64,000 nt of DNA from Colius striatus (taxonomy: Eukaryota; Chordata; Aves; Coliiformes; Coliidae): contig NC_084763.1 of assembly GCF_028858725.1 (NCBI RefSeq), positions 496,001-560,000 on the forward strand. Reading direction: 5' to 3'. The position numbers were made by a program, and so were the translations under genes. Positions 37,901 to 50,200 of this stretch are shown here, in pieces (within the stretch, counting starts at the first letter, position 1; every line of letters begins with the position of its first letter). The notes under the pieces were generated by a model. The model had not been told where the DNA came from and did not search any database. It saw nothing but the letters and a program-made list of their open reading frames with translations.

Positions 37901-40900
37901 GAGCCGAACGGAAACGGAAAGAGCCGAGCTCGGCGGAACTACCGAACCGAGCCGAACGGAGCCGGAACGAGCCGAGCTCGGCGGAACTACCGAACCGAGC
38001 CGAACGGAAACGGAAAGAGCCGAGCTGGGCGGCACTTCCGAACCGAGCCGAACGGAAACGGAAAGAGCCGAGCTCGGCGGCACTTCCGAACCGAGCCGGA
38101 ACGAGCCGGAAAGAGCCGAGCTCGGCGGCACATCCGAACCGAGCCGGACGGAGCCGGAAAGAGCCGAGCTCGGCGGCAGTTCCGAACCGAGCCGGAAAGA
38201 GCCGGAACGAGCCGAGCTCGGCGGCACTTCCGAACCGAGCCGGAAAGAGTCGAGCTCGGCGGCACTTCCGAACCGAGCCGAACGGAGCCGGAAAGAGCCG
38301 AGCTCGGCGGCACTTCCGAACCGAGCCGAACCGAGCCGGAACGAGCCGAGCTCGGCGGCACTTCCGAACCGAGCCGAACGGAGCCGGAAAGAGCCGAGCT
38401 CGGCGGCACTTCCGAACCGAGCCGGAAAGAACCGGAACGAGCCGAGCTCGGCGGCACTTCCGAACCGAGCCGAACGGAGCCGGAACGAGCCGAGCTCGGC
38501 GGCACTTCCGAACCGAGCCGAACGGAAACGGAAAGAGCCGAGCTCGGCGGCACTTCCGAACCGAGCCGAACGGAGCCGGAACGAACCGAGCTCGGCGGCA
38601 CTTCCGAACCGAGCCGAAACGAGCCGGAAAGAGCCGAGCTCGGCGGCACTTCCGAGCCGAGCCGAACCGAGCCGGAAAGAGCCGAGCTCGGCGGCACTTC
38701 CGAACCGAGCCGGAAAGAGCCGGAACGAGCCGAGCTCGGCGGCACTTCCGAACCGAGCCGAACGGAAACGGAAAGAGCCGAGCTCGGCGGCACTTCCGAA
38801 GCGAGCCGGAAAGAGCCGGAAAGAGCCGAGCTCGGCGGCACTTCCGAACCGAGCCGGAATGAGCCGGAACGAGCCGAGCTCGGCGGCACTTCCGAACCGA
38901 GCCGGAAAGAGCCGGAAAGAGCCGAGCTCGGCGGCACTTCCGAACCGAGCCGGAAAGAGCCGGAACGAGCCGAGCTCGGCGGCACTTCCGAACCGAGCCG
39001 GAACGAGCCGGAAAGAGCCGAGCTCGGCGGCACTTCCGAACCGAGCCGAACGGAGCCGGAACGAGCCGAGCTCGGCGGCACTTCCGAACCGAGCCGGAAA
39101 GAGCCGGAAAGAGCCGAGCTCGGCGGCACTTCCGAACCGAGCCGGAAAGAGCCGGAAAGAGCCGAGCTCGGCGGCACTTCCGAACCGAGCCGAACCGAGC
39201 CGGAAAGAGCCGAGCTCGGCGGCACTTCCGAACCGAGCCGAACGGAAACGGAAAGAGCCGAGCTCGGCGGCACTTCCGAACCGAGCCGGAACGAGCCGGA
39301 ACGATCCGAGCTCGGCGGCACTTCCGAACCGAGCCGGAACGAGCCGAGCTCGGCGGCACTTCCGAACCGAGCCGAACGGAGCCGGAAAGAGCCGAGCTCG
39401 GCGGCATTTCCGAACCGAGCCGAACGGAAACGGAAAGAGCCGAGCTGGGCGGCACTTCCGAACCGAGCCGAACGGAAACGGAAAGAGCCGAGATCGGCGG
39501 CACTTCCGAACCGAGCCGAACGGAAACGGAAAGAGCCGAGCTCGGCGGAACTACCGAACCGAGCCGAACGGAGCCGGAACGAGCCGAGCTCGGCGGAACT
39601 ACCGAACCGAGCCGAACGGAAACGGAAAGAGCCGAGCTGGGCGGCACTTCCGAACCGAGCCGAACGGAAACGGAAAGAGCCGAGCTGGGCGGCACTTCCG
39701 AACCGAGCCGGAACGAGCCGGAAAGAGCCGAGCTCGGCGGCACATCCGAACCGAGCCGAACGGAGCCGGAAAGAGCCGAGCTCGGCGGCACATCCGAACC
39801 GAGCCGAACGGAGCCGGAACGAGCCGAGCTCGGCGGCACATCCGAACCGAGCCGGACGGAGCCGGAAAGAGCCGAGCTCGGCGGCACTTCCGAACCGAGC
39901 CGGAAAGAGCCGGAACGAGCCGAGCTCGGCGGCACTTCCGAACCGAGCCGGACGGAGCCGGAACGAGCCGAGCTCGGCGGCACTTCCGAACCGAGCCGGA
40001 AAGAGCCGGAAAGAGCCGAGCTCGGCGGCACATCCGAACCGAGCCGAACGGAGCCGGAAAGAGCCGAGCTCGGCGGCACTTCCGAACCGAGCCGAACGGA
40101 GCCGGAACGAGCCGAGCTCGGCGGCACATCCGAACCGAGCCGGAAAGAGCCGGAACGAGCCGAGCTCGGCGGCACTTCCGAACCGAGCCGGAACGAGCCG
40201 GAACGAGCCGAGCTCGGCGGCACTTCCGAACCGAGCCGGAAAGAGCCGGAAAGAGCCGAGCTCGGCGGCACTTCCGAACCGAGCCGAACCGAGTCGGAAA
40301 GAGCCGAGCTCGGCGGCACTTCCGAACCGAGCAGGAAAGAGCCGGAACGAGCCGAGCTCGGCGGCACTTCCGAACCGAGCCGAACGGAGCCGGAAAGAGC
40401 CGAGCTCGGCGGCACTTCCGAACCGAGCCGGACGGAGCCGGAAAGAGTCGAGCTCGGCGGCACTTCCGAACCGAGCCGGAAAGAGCCGGAACGTGCCGAG
40501 CTCGGCGGCACTTCCGAACCGAGCCGGAAAGAGTCGAGCTCGGCGGTACTTCCGAACCGAGCCGGAACGAGCCGGAAAGAGCCGAGCTCGGCGGCACTTC
40601 CGAACCGAGCCGAACCGAGCCGGAAAGAGCCGAGCTCGGCGGCACTTCCGAACCGAGCCGGAACGAGCCGAGCTCGGCGGCACTTCCGAACCGAGCCGGA
40701 ACGAGCCGAGCTCGGCGGCACTTCCGAACCGAGCCGGAAAGAGCCGGAAAGAGCCGAGCTCGGCGGCACTTCCGAACCGAGCCGAACCGAGCCGGAAAGA
40801 GCCGAGCTCGGCGGCACTTCCGAACCGAGCCGGAAAGAGCCGGAAAGAGCCGAGCTCGGCGGCACTTCCGAACCGAGCCGGAAAGAGCCGGAACGAGCCG

Positions 40901-42050
40901 AGCTCGGCGGCACTTCCGAACCGAGCCGGAACGAGCCGAGCTCGGCGGCACTTCCGAACCGAGCCGGAAAGAGCCGGAAAGAGCCGAGCTCGGCGGCACT
41001 TCCGAACCGAGCCGGAAAGAGCCGGAAAGAGCCGAGCTCGGTGGCACTTCCGAACCGAGCCGGAAAGAGCCGGAACGAGCCGAGCTCGGTGGCACTTCCG
41101 AACCGAGCCGGAAAGAGCCGGAACGAGCCGAGCTCGGCGGCACTTCCGAACCGAGCCGGAAAGAGCCGGAAAGAGCCGAGCTCGGCGGCACTTCCGAACC
41201 GAGCCGGAACGAGCCGAGCTCGGCGGCACTTCCGAACCGAGCCGGAAAGAGCCGGAACGAGCCGAGCTCGGCGGCACTTCCGAACCGAGCCGGAAAGAGC
41301 CGGAACGAGCCGAGCTCGGTGGCACTTCCGAACCGAGCCGGAAAGAGCCGGAACGAGCCGACCTCGGCGGCACTTCCGAACCGAGCCGAACGGAGCCGGA
41401 ACGAGCCGAGCTCGGCGGCACTTCCGAACCGAGCCGGAAAGAGCCGGAAAGAGCCGAGCTCGGTGGCACTTCCGAACCGAGCCGGAACGAGCCGGAACGA
41501 GCCGAGCTCGGCGGCACTTCCGAAGCGAGCCGGAAAGAGCCGGAAAGAGCCGAGCTCGGCGGCACATCCGAACCGAGCCGGAACGAGCCGGAAAGAGCCG
41601 AGCTCGGCGGCACTTCCGAACCGAGCCGGAAAGAGCCGGAAAGAGCCGAGCTCGGCGGCACTTCCGAACCGAGCCGGAAAGAGCCGGAACGAGCCGAGCT
41701 CGGTGGCACTTCCGAACCGAGCCGGAAAGAGCCGGAACGAGCCGAGCTCGGCGGCACTTCCGAACCGAGTCGGAAAGAGCCGGAACGAGCCGAGCTCGGT
41801 GGCACTTCCGAACCGAGCCGGAAAGAGCCGGAAAGAGCCGAGCTCGGCGGCACTTCCGAACCGAGCCGGAAAGAGCCGGAACGAGCCGAGCTCGGCGGCA
41901 CTTCCGAACCGAGCCGAACGGAGCCGGAAAGAGCCGAGCTCGGCGGCACTTCCGAACCGAGCCGGACGGAGCCGGAAAGAGCCGAGCTCGGCGGCACTTC
42001 CGAACCGAGCCGAACGGAGCCGGAACGAGCCGAGCTCGGCGGCACTTCCG
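31990..42050. repeat. Superrepeat copy 1 within the 48-bp array
   Basis: The left copy of a large duplication inside the array. Private variants recur in order in the right copy: ggaggcac core at 32011 (again at 44323), acgatccgag at 33197 and 35779 (again at 45653 and 48331), cagtcgagctc at 37681 (again at 50281), acgatccgag at 39301 (again at 52611), and ccgagtcgg near 41765 (again near 55113). Offsets run 12312, 12456, 12552, 12600, 13310, 13348; they change by multiples of 48 plus one 710-bp duplication. Boundaries are approximate. Confidence 0.85.
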
Positions 42051-44299
42051 AACCGAGCCGGAAAGAGCCGGAAAGAGCCGAGCTCGGTGGCACTTCCGAA
42101 CCGAGCCGGAACGAGCCGGAACGAGCCGAGCTCGGCGGCACATCCGAACCGAGCCGGAACGAGCCGGAAAGAGCCGAGCTCGGCGGCACTTCCGAACCGA
42201 GCCGGAAAGAGCCGGAAAGAGCCGAGCTCGGCGGCACTTCCGAACCGAGCCGGAAAGAGCCGGAACGAGCCGAGCTCGGTGGCACTTCCGAACCGAGCCG
42301 GAAAGAGCCGGAACGAGCCGAGCTCGGCGGCACTTCCGAACCGAGCCGGAAAGAGTCGAGCTCGGCGGCACTTCCGAACCGAGCCGGAACGAGCCGGAAA
42401 GAGCCGAGCTCGGCCGCACTTCCGAACCGAGCCGAACCGAGCCGGAAAGAGCCGAGCTCGGCGGCACTTCCGAACCGAGCCGGAACGAGCCGGAACGAGC
42501 CGAGCTCGGCGGCACTTCCGAAGCGAGCCGGAAAGAGCCGGAAAGAGCCGAGCTCGGCGGCACTTCCGAACCGAGCCGGACGGAGCCGGAACGAGCCGAG
42601 CTCGGTGGCACTTCCGAACCGAGCCGGAAAGAGCCGGAAAGAGCCGAGCTCGGCGGCACTTCCGAACCGAGCCGGAAAGAGCCGGAACGAGCCGAGCTCG
42701 GCGGCACTTCCGAACCGAGCCGGAAAGAGCCGGAAAGAGCCGAGCTCGGCGGCACTTCCGAACCGAGCCGGAAAGAGCCGGAAAGAGCCGAGCTCGGCGG
42801 CACTTCCGAACCGAGCCGGAAAGAGCCGGAACGAGCCGAGCTCGGCGGCACTTCCGAACCGAGCCGGAAAGAGCCGGAACGAGCCGAGCTCGGCGGCACT
42901 TCCGAACCGAGCCGGAAAGAGCCGGAACGAGCCGAGCTCGGCGGCACTTCCGAACCGAGCCGGAACGAGCCGGAACGAGCCGAGCTCGGCGGCACTTCCG
43001 AACCGAGCCGGAAAGAGCCGGAACGAGCCGAGCTCGGCGGCACTTCCGAACCGAGCCGGAAAGAGCCGGAACGAGCCGAGCTCGGCGGCACTTCCGAACC
43101 GAGCCGGAAAGAGCCGGAACGAGCCGAGCTCGGTGGCACTTCCGAACCGAGCCGGAAAGAGCCGGAAAGAGCCGAGCTCGGCGGCACTTCCGAACCGAGC
43201 CGGAAAGAGCCGGAACGAGCCGAGCTCGGCGGCACTTCCGAACCGAGCCGAACGGAGCCGGAAAGAGCCGAGCTCGGCGGCACTTCCGAACCGAGCCGGA
43301 CGGAGCCGGAAAGAGCCGAGCTCGGCGGCACTTCCGAACCGAGCCGGAAAGAGCCGGAACGAGCCGAGCTCGGCGGCACTTCCGAACCGAGCCGAACCGA
43401 GCCGGAAAGAGCCGAGCTCGGCGGCACTTCCGAACCGAGCCGGAAAGAGCCGGAAAGAGCCGAGCTCGGCGGCACTTCCGAACCGAGCCGGAAAGAGCCG
43501 GAACGAGCCGAGCTCGGCGGCACTTCCGAACCGAGCCGGAAAGAGTCGAGCTCGGCGGCACTTCCGAACCGAGCCGGAACGAGCCGGAAAGAGCCGAGCT
43601 CGGCCGCACTTCCGAACCGAGCCGAACCGAGCCGGAAAGAGCCGAGCTCGGCGGCACTTCCGAACCGAGCCGGAACGAGCCGGAACGAGCCGAGCTCGGC
43701 GGCACTTCCGAACCGAGCCGGAACGAGCCGGAACGAGCCGAGCTCGGCGGCACTTCCGAACCGAGCCGGAAAGAGCCGGAAAGAGCCGAGCTCGGCGGCA
43801 CTTCCGAACCGAGCCGGACGGAGCCGGAACGAGCCGAGCTCGGCGGCACTTCCGAACCGAGCCGGAAAGAGCCGGAAAGAGCCGAGCTCGGCGGCACTTC
43901 CGAACCGAGCCGGAAAGAGCCGGAAAGAGCCGAGCTCGGCGGCACTTCCGAACCGAGCCGGAAAGAGCCGGAAAGAGCCGAGCTCGGCGGCACTTCCGAA
44001 CCGAGCCGGAAAGAGCCGGAACGAGCCGAGCTCGGCGGCACTTCCGAACCGAGCCGGAAAGAGCCGGAACGAGCCGAGCTCGGCGGCACTTCCGAACCGA
44101 GCCGGAAAGAGCCGGAACGAGCCGAGCTCGGCGGCACTTCCGAACCGAGCCGAACCGAGCCGGAAAGAGCCGAGCTCGGCGGCACTTCCGAACCGAGCCG
44201 AACGGAGCCGGAACGAGCCGAGCTCGGCGGCACTTCCGAACCGAGCCGGAAAGAGCCGGAACGAGCCGAGCTCGGCGGCACTTCCGAACCGAGCCGGAA

Positions 44300-47200
44300 A
44301 GAGCCGGAACGAGCCGAGCTCGGAGGCACTTCCGAGCCGAGCCGGAAAGAGCCGGAAAGAGCCGAGCTCGGCGGCACTTCCGAACCGAGCCGAACCGAGC
44401 CGGAACGAGCCGAGCTCGGCGGCACTTCCGAACCGAGCCGGAACGAGCCGGAAAGAGCCGAGCTCGGCGGCACTTCCGAACGGAGCCGAACGGAGCCGGA
44501 ACGAGCCGAGCTCGGCGGCACTTCCGAACCGAGCCGAACGGAGCCGGAACGAGCCGAGCTCGGCGGCACTTCCGAACCGAGCCGAACCGAGCCGGAAAGA
44601 GCCGAGCTCGGCGGCACTTCCGAACCGAGCCGGAAAGAGCCGGAAAGAGCCGAGCTCGGCGGCACTTCCGAACCGAGCCGGAAAGAGCCGGAAAGAGCCG
44701 AGCTCGGCGGCACTTCCGAACCGAGCCGGAAAGAGCCGGAAAGAGCCGAGCTCGGCGGCACTTCCGAACCGAGCCGGAAAGAGCCGGAACGAGCCGAGCT
44801 CGGCGGCACTTCCGAACCGAGCCGAACCGAGCCGGAAAGAGCCGAGCTCGGCGGCACTTCCGAACCGAGCCGGAAAGAGCCGGAACGAGCCGAGCTCGGC
44901 GGCACTTCCGAACCGAGCCGAACCGAGCCGGAAAGAGCCGAGCTCGGCGGCACTTCCGAACCGAGCCGGAAAGAGCCGGAAAGAGCCGAGCTCGGCGGCA
45001 CATCCGAACCGAGCCGAACCGAGCCGGAAAGAGCCGAGCTCGGCGGCACTTTCGAACCGAGCCGAACGGAGCCGGAACGAGCCGAGCTCGGCGGCACTTC
45101 CGAACCGAGCCGGAAAGAGCCGGAACGAGCCGAGCTCGGCGGCACTTCCGAACCGAGCCGGAAAGAGCCGGAAAGAGCCGAGCTCGGCGGCACTTCCGAA
45201 CCGAGCCGGAACGAGCCGGAAAGAGCCGAGCTCGGCGGCACTTCCGAACCGAGCCGAACCGAGCCGGAAAGAGCCGAGCTCGGCGGCACTTTCGAACCGA
45301 GCCGAACGGAGCCGGAACGAGCCGAGCTCGGCGGCACTTCCGAACCGAGCCGAACCGAGCCGGAAAGAGCCGAGCTCGGCGGCACTTCCGAAGCGAGCCG
45401 AACCGAGCCGGAAAGAGCCGAGCTCGGCGGCACTTCCGAAGCGAGCCGGAACGAGCCGGAAAGAGCCGAGCTCGGCGGCACTTCCGAACCGAGCCGGAAA
45501 GAGCCGGAACGAGCCGAGCTCGGCGGCACTTCCGAAGCGAGCCGGAAAGAGCCGGAAACAGCCGAGCTCGGCGGCACTTCCGAACCGAGCCGAACGGAAA
45601 CGGAAAGAGCCGAGCTCGGCGGCACTTCCGAACCGAGCCGGAACGAGCCGGAACGATCCGAGCTCGGCGGCACTTCCGAACCGAGCCGGAACGAGCCGGA
45701 AAGGGCCGAGCTCGGCGGCACTTCCGAACCGAGCCGGACGGAGCCGGAAAGAGCCGAGCTCGGCGGCACTTCCGAACCGAGCCGGAAAGAGCCGGAAAGA
45801 GCCGAGCTCGGCGGCACTTCCGAACCGAGCCGGACGGAGCCGGAAAGAGCCGAGCTCGGCGGCACTTCCGAACGGAGCCGAACGGAGCCGGAACGAGCCG
45901 AGCTCGGCGGCACTTCCGAACCGAGCCGGAAAGAGCCGGAAAGAGCCGAGCTCGGCGGCACATCCGAACCGAGCCGAACCGAGCCGGAAAGAGCCGAGCT
46001 CGGCGGCACATCCGAACCGAGCCGGAAAGAGCCGGAAAGAGCCGAGCTCGGCGGCACTTCCGAATCGAGCCGAACCGAGCCGGAAAGAGCCGAGCTCGGC
46101 GGCACTTCCGAACCGAGCCGAACGGAGCCGGAAAGAGCCGAGCTCGGCGGCACTTCCGAACCGAGCCGAACGGAGCCGGAACGAGCCGAGCTGGGCGGCA
46201 CTTCCGAACGGAGCCGGAAAGAGCCGGAAAGAGCCGAGCTCGGCGGCACTTCCGAACCGAGCCGAACCGAGCCGGAACGAGCCGAGCTCGGCGGCACTTC
46301 CGAACCGAACCGAACGGAGCCGGAAAGAGCCGAGCTCGGCGGCACTTCCGAACCGAGCCGAACGGAGCCGGAACGAGCCGAGCTCGGCGGCACTTCCGAA
46401 CCGAGCCGGAAAGAGCCGGAACGAGCCGAGCTCGGCGGCACTTCCGAACCGAGCCGAACGGAGCCGGAACGAGCCGAGCTCGGCGGCACTTCCGAACCGA
46501 GCCGGACGGAAACGGAAAGAGCCGAGCTCGGCGGCACTTCCGAAGCGAGCCGGAAAGAGCCGGAAAGAGCCGAGCTCGGCGGCACTTCCGAACCGAGCCG
46601 GAACGAGCCGGAAAGAGCCGAGCTCGGCGGCACTTCCGAACCGAGCCGGAACGAGCCGGAAAGAGCCGAGCTCGGCGGCACTTCCGAACCGAGCCGGAAA
46701 GAGCCGGAACGAGCCGAGCTCGGCGGCACTTCCGAACCGAGCCGGAAAGAGTCGAGCTCGGCGGCACTTCCGAACCGAGCCGAACGGAGCCGGAACGAGC
46801 CGAGCTCGGCGGCACTTCCGAACCGAGCCGGAAAGAGCCGGAAAGAGCCGAGCTCGGCGGCACTTCCGAACCGAGCCGAACCGAGCCGGAACGAGCCGAG
46901 CTCGGCGGCACTTCCGAACCGAACCGAACGGAGCCGGAAAGAGCCGAGCTCGGCGGCACTTCCGAACCGAGCCGGAAAGAGCCGGAACGAGCCGAGCTCG
47001 GCGGCACTTCCGAACCGAGCCGAACCGAGCCGGAACGAGCCGAGCTCGGCGGCACTTCCGAACCGAGCCGAACGGAAACGGAAAGAGCCGAGCTCGGCGG
47101 CACTTCCGAACCGAGCCGGAAAGAGCCGGAAAGAGCCGAGCTCGGCGGCACTTCCGAACCGAGCCGGAACGAGCCGGAAAGAGCCGAGCTCGGCGGCACT

Positions 47201-50200
47201 TCCGAACCGAGCCGGAACGAGCCGGAAAGAGCCGAGCTCGGCGGCACTTCCGAACCGAGCCGGAAAGAGCCGGAACGAGCCGAGCTCGGCGGCACTTCCG
47301 AACCGAGCCGGAAAGAGCCGGAAAGAGCCGAGCTCGGCGGCACTTCCGAACCGAGCCGGAAAGAGCCGGAACGAGCCGAGCTCGGCGGCACTTCCGAACC
47401 GAGCCGGAACGAGCCGGAAAGAGCCGAGCTCGGCGGCACATCCGAACCGAGCCGGAAAGAGCCGGAACGAGCCGAGCTCGGCGGCACTTCCGAACCGAGC
47501 CGAACCGAGCCGGAAAGAGCCGAGCTCGGCGGCACTTTCGAACCGAGCCGAACGGAGCCGGAACGAGCCGAGCTCGGCGGCACTTCCGAACCGAGCCGGA
47601 AAGAGCCGGAACGAGCCGAGCTCGGCGGCACTTCCGAACCGAGCCGGAAAGAGCCGGAAAGAGCCGAGCTCGGCGGCACTTCCGAACCGAGCCGGAACGA
47701 GCCGGAAAGAGCCGAGCTCGGCGGCACTTCCGAACCGAGCCGAACCGAGCCGGAAAGAGCCGAGCTCGGCGGCACTTTCGAACCGAGCCGAACGGAGCCG
47801 GAACGAGCCGAGCTCGGCGGCACTTCCGAACCGAGCCGAACCGAGCCGGAAAGAGCCGAGCTCGGCGGCACTTCCGAACCGAGCCGAACCGAGCCGGAAA
47901 GAGCCGAGCTCGGCGGCACTTTCGAACCGAGCCGAACGGAGCCGGAACGAGCCGAGCTCGGCGGCACTTCCGAACCGAGCCGAACCGAGCCGGAAAGAGC
48001 CGAGCTCGGCGGCACTTCCGAAGCGAGCCGAACCGAGCCGGAAAGAGCCGAGCTCGGCGGCACTTCCGAACCGAGCCGGAAAGAGCCGGAAAGAGCCGAG
48101 CTCGGCGGCACTTCCGAAGCGAGCCGGAACGAGCCGGAAAGAGCCGAGCTCGGCGGCACTTCCGAACCGAGCCGGAAAGAGCCGGAACGAGCCGAGCTCG
48201 GCGGCACTTCCGAAGCGAGCCGGAAAGAGCCGGAAAGAGCCGAGCTCGGCGGCACTTCCGAACCGAGCCGAACGGAAACGGAAAGAGCCGAGCTCGGCGG
48301 CACTTCCGAACCGAGCCGGAACGAGCCGGAACGATCCGAGCTCGGCGGCACTTCCGAACCGAGCCGGAACGAGCCGGAAAGGGCCGAGCTCGGCGGCACT
48401 TCCGAACCGAGCCGGACGGAGCCGGAAAGAGCCGAGCTCGGCGGCACTTCCGAACCGAGCCGGAAAGAGCCGGAAAGAGCCGAGCTCGGCGGCACTTCCG
48501 AACCGAGCCGGACGGAGCCGGAAAGAGCCGAGCTCGGCGGCACTTCCGAACGGAGCCGAACGGAGCCGGAACGAGCCGAGCTCGGCGGCACTTCCGAACC
48601 GAGCCGAACGGAGCCGGAACGAGCCGAGCTCGGCGGCACTTCCGAACCGAGCCGGAAAGAGCCGGAAAGAGCCGAGCTCGGCGGCACATCCGAACCGAGC
48701 CGAACCGAGCCGGAAAGAGCCGAGCTCGGCGGCACATCCGAACCGAGCCGGAAAGAGCCGGAAAGAGCCGAGCTCGGCGGCACTTCCGAATCGAGCCGAA
48801 CCGAGCCGGAAAGAGCCGAGCTCGGCGGCACTTCCGAACCGAGCCGAACGGAGCCGGAAAGAGCCGAGCTCGGCGGCACTTCCGAACCGAGCCGAACGGA
48901 GCCGGAACGAGCCGAGCTGGGCGGCACTTCCGAACGGAGCCGGAAAGAGCCGGAAAGAGCCGAGCTCGGCGGCACTTCCGAACCGAGCCGAACCGAGCCG
49001 GAACGAGCCGAGCTCGGCGGCACTTCCGAACCGAACCGAACGGAGCCGGAAAGAGCCGAGCTCGGCGGCACTTCCGAACCGAGCCGAACGGAGCCGGAAC
49101 GAGCCGAGCTCGGCGGCACTTCCGAACCGAGCCGGAAAGAGCCGGAACGAGCCGAGCTCGGCGGCACTTCCGAACCGAGCCGAACGGAGCCGGAACGAGC
49201 CGAGCTCGGCGGCACTTCCGAACCGAGCCGGACGGAAACGGAAAGAGCCGAGCTCGGCGGCACTTCCGAAGCGAGTCGGAAAGAGCCGGAAAGAGCCGAG
49301 CTCGGCGGCACTTCCGAACCGAGCCGGAACGAGCCGGAAAGAGCCGAGCTCGGCGGCACTTCCGAACCGAGCCGGAACGAGCCGGAAAGAGCCGAGCTCG
49401 GCGGCACTTCCGAACCGAGCCGGAAAGAGCCGGAACGAGCCGAGCTCGGCGGCACTTCCGAACCGAGCCGGAAAGAGTCGAGCTCGGCGGCACTTCCGAA
49501 CCGAGCCGAACGGAGCCGGAACGAGCCGAGCTCGGCGGCACTTCCGAACCGAGCCGGAAAGAGCCGGAAAGAGCCGAGCTCGGCGGCACTTCCGAACCGA
49601 GCCGAACCGAGCCGGAACGAGCCGAGCTCGGCGGCACTTCCGAACCGAACCGAACGGAGCCGGAAAGAGCCGAGCTCGGCGGCACTTCCGAACCGAGCCG
49701 GAAAGAGCCGGAACGAGCCGAGCTCGGCGGCACTTCCGAACCGAGCCGAACCGAGCCGGAACGAGCCGAGCTCGGCGGCACTTCCGAACCGAGCCGAACG
49801 GAAACGGAAAGAGCCGAGCTCGGCGGCACTTCCGAAGCGAGCCGGAAAGAGCCGGAAAGAGCCGAGCTCGGCGGCACTTCCGAACCGAGCCGGAACGAGC
49901 CGGAAAGAGCCGAGCTCGGCGGCACTTCCGAACCGAGCCGGAACGAGCCGGAAAGAGCCGAGCTCGGCGGCACTTCCGAACCGAGCCGGAAAGAGCCGGA
50001 ACGAGCCGAGCTCGGCGGCACTTCCGAACCGAGCCGAACCGAGCCGGAAAGAGCCGAGCTCGGCGGCACTTCCGAACCGAGCCGGAAAGAGCCGGAACGA
50101 GCCGAGCTCGGCGGCACTTCCGAACCGAGCCGGAACGAGCCGGAAAGAGCCGAGCTCGGCGGCACATCCGAACCGAGCCGGAAAGAGCCGGAACGAGCCG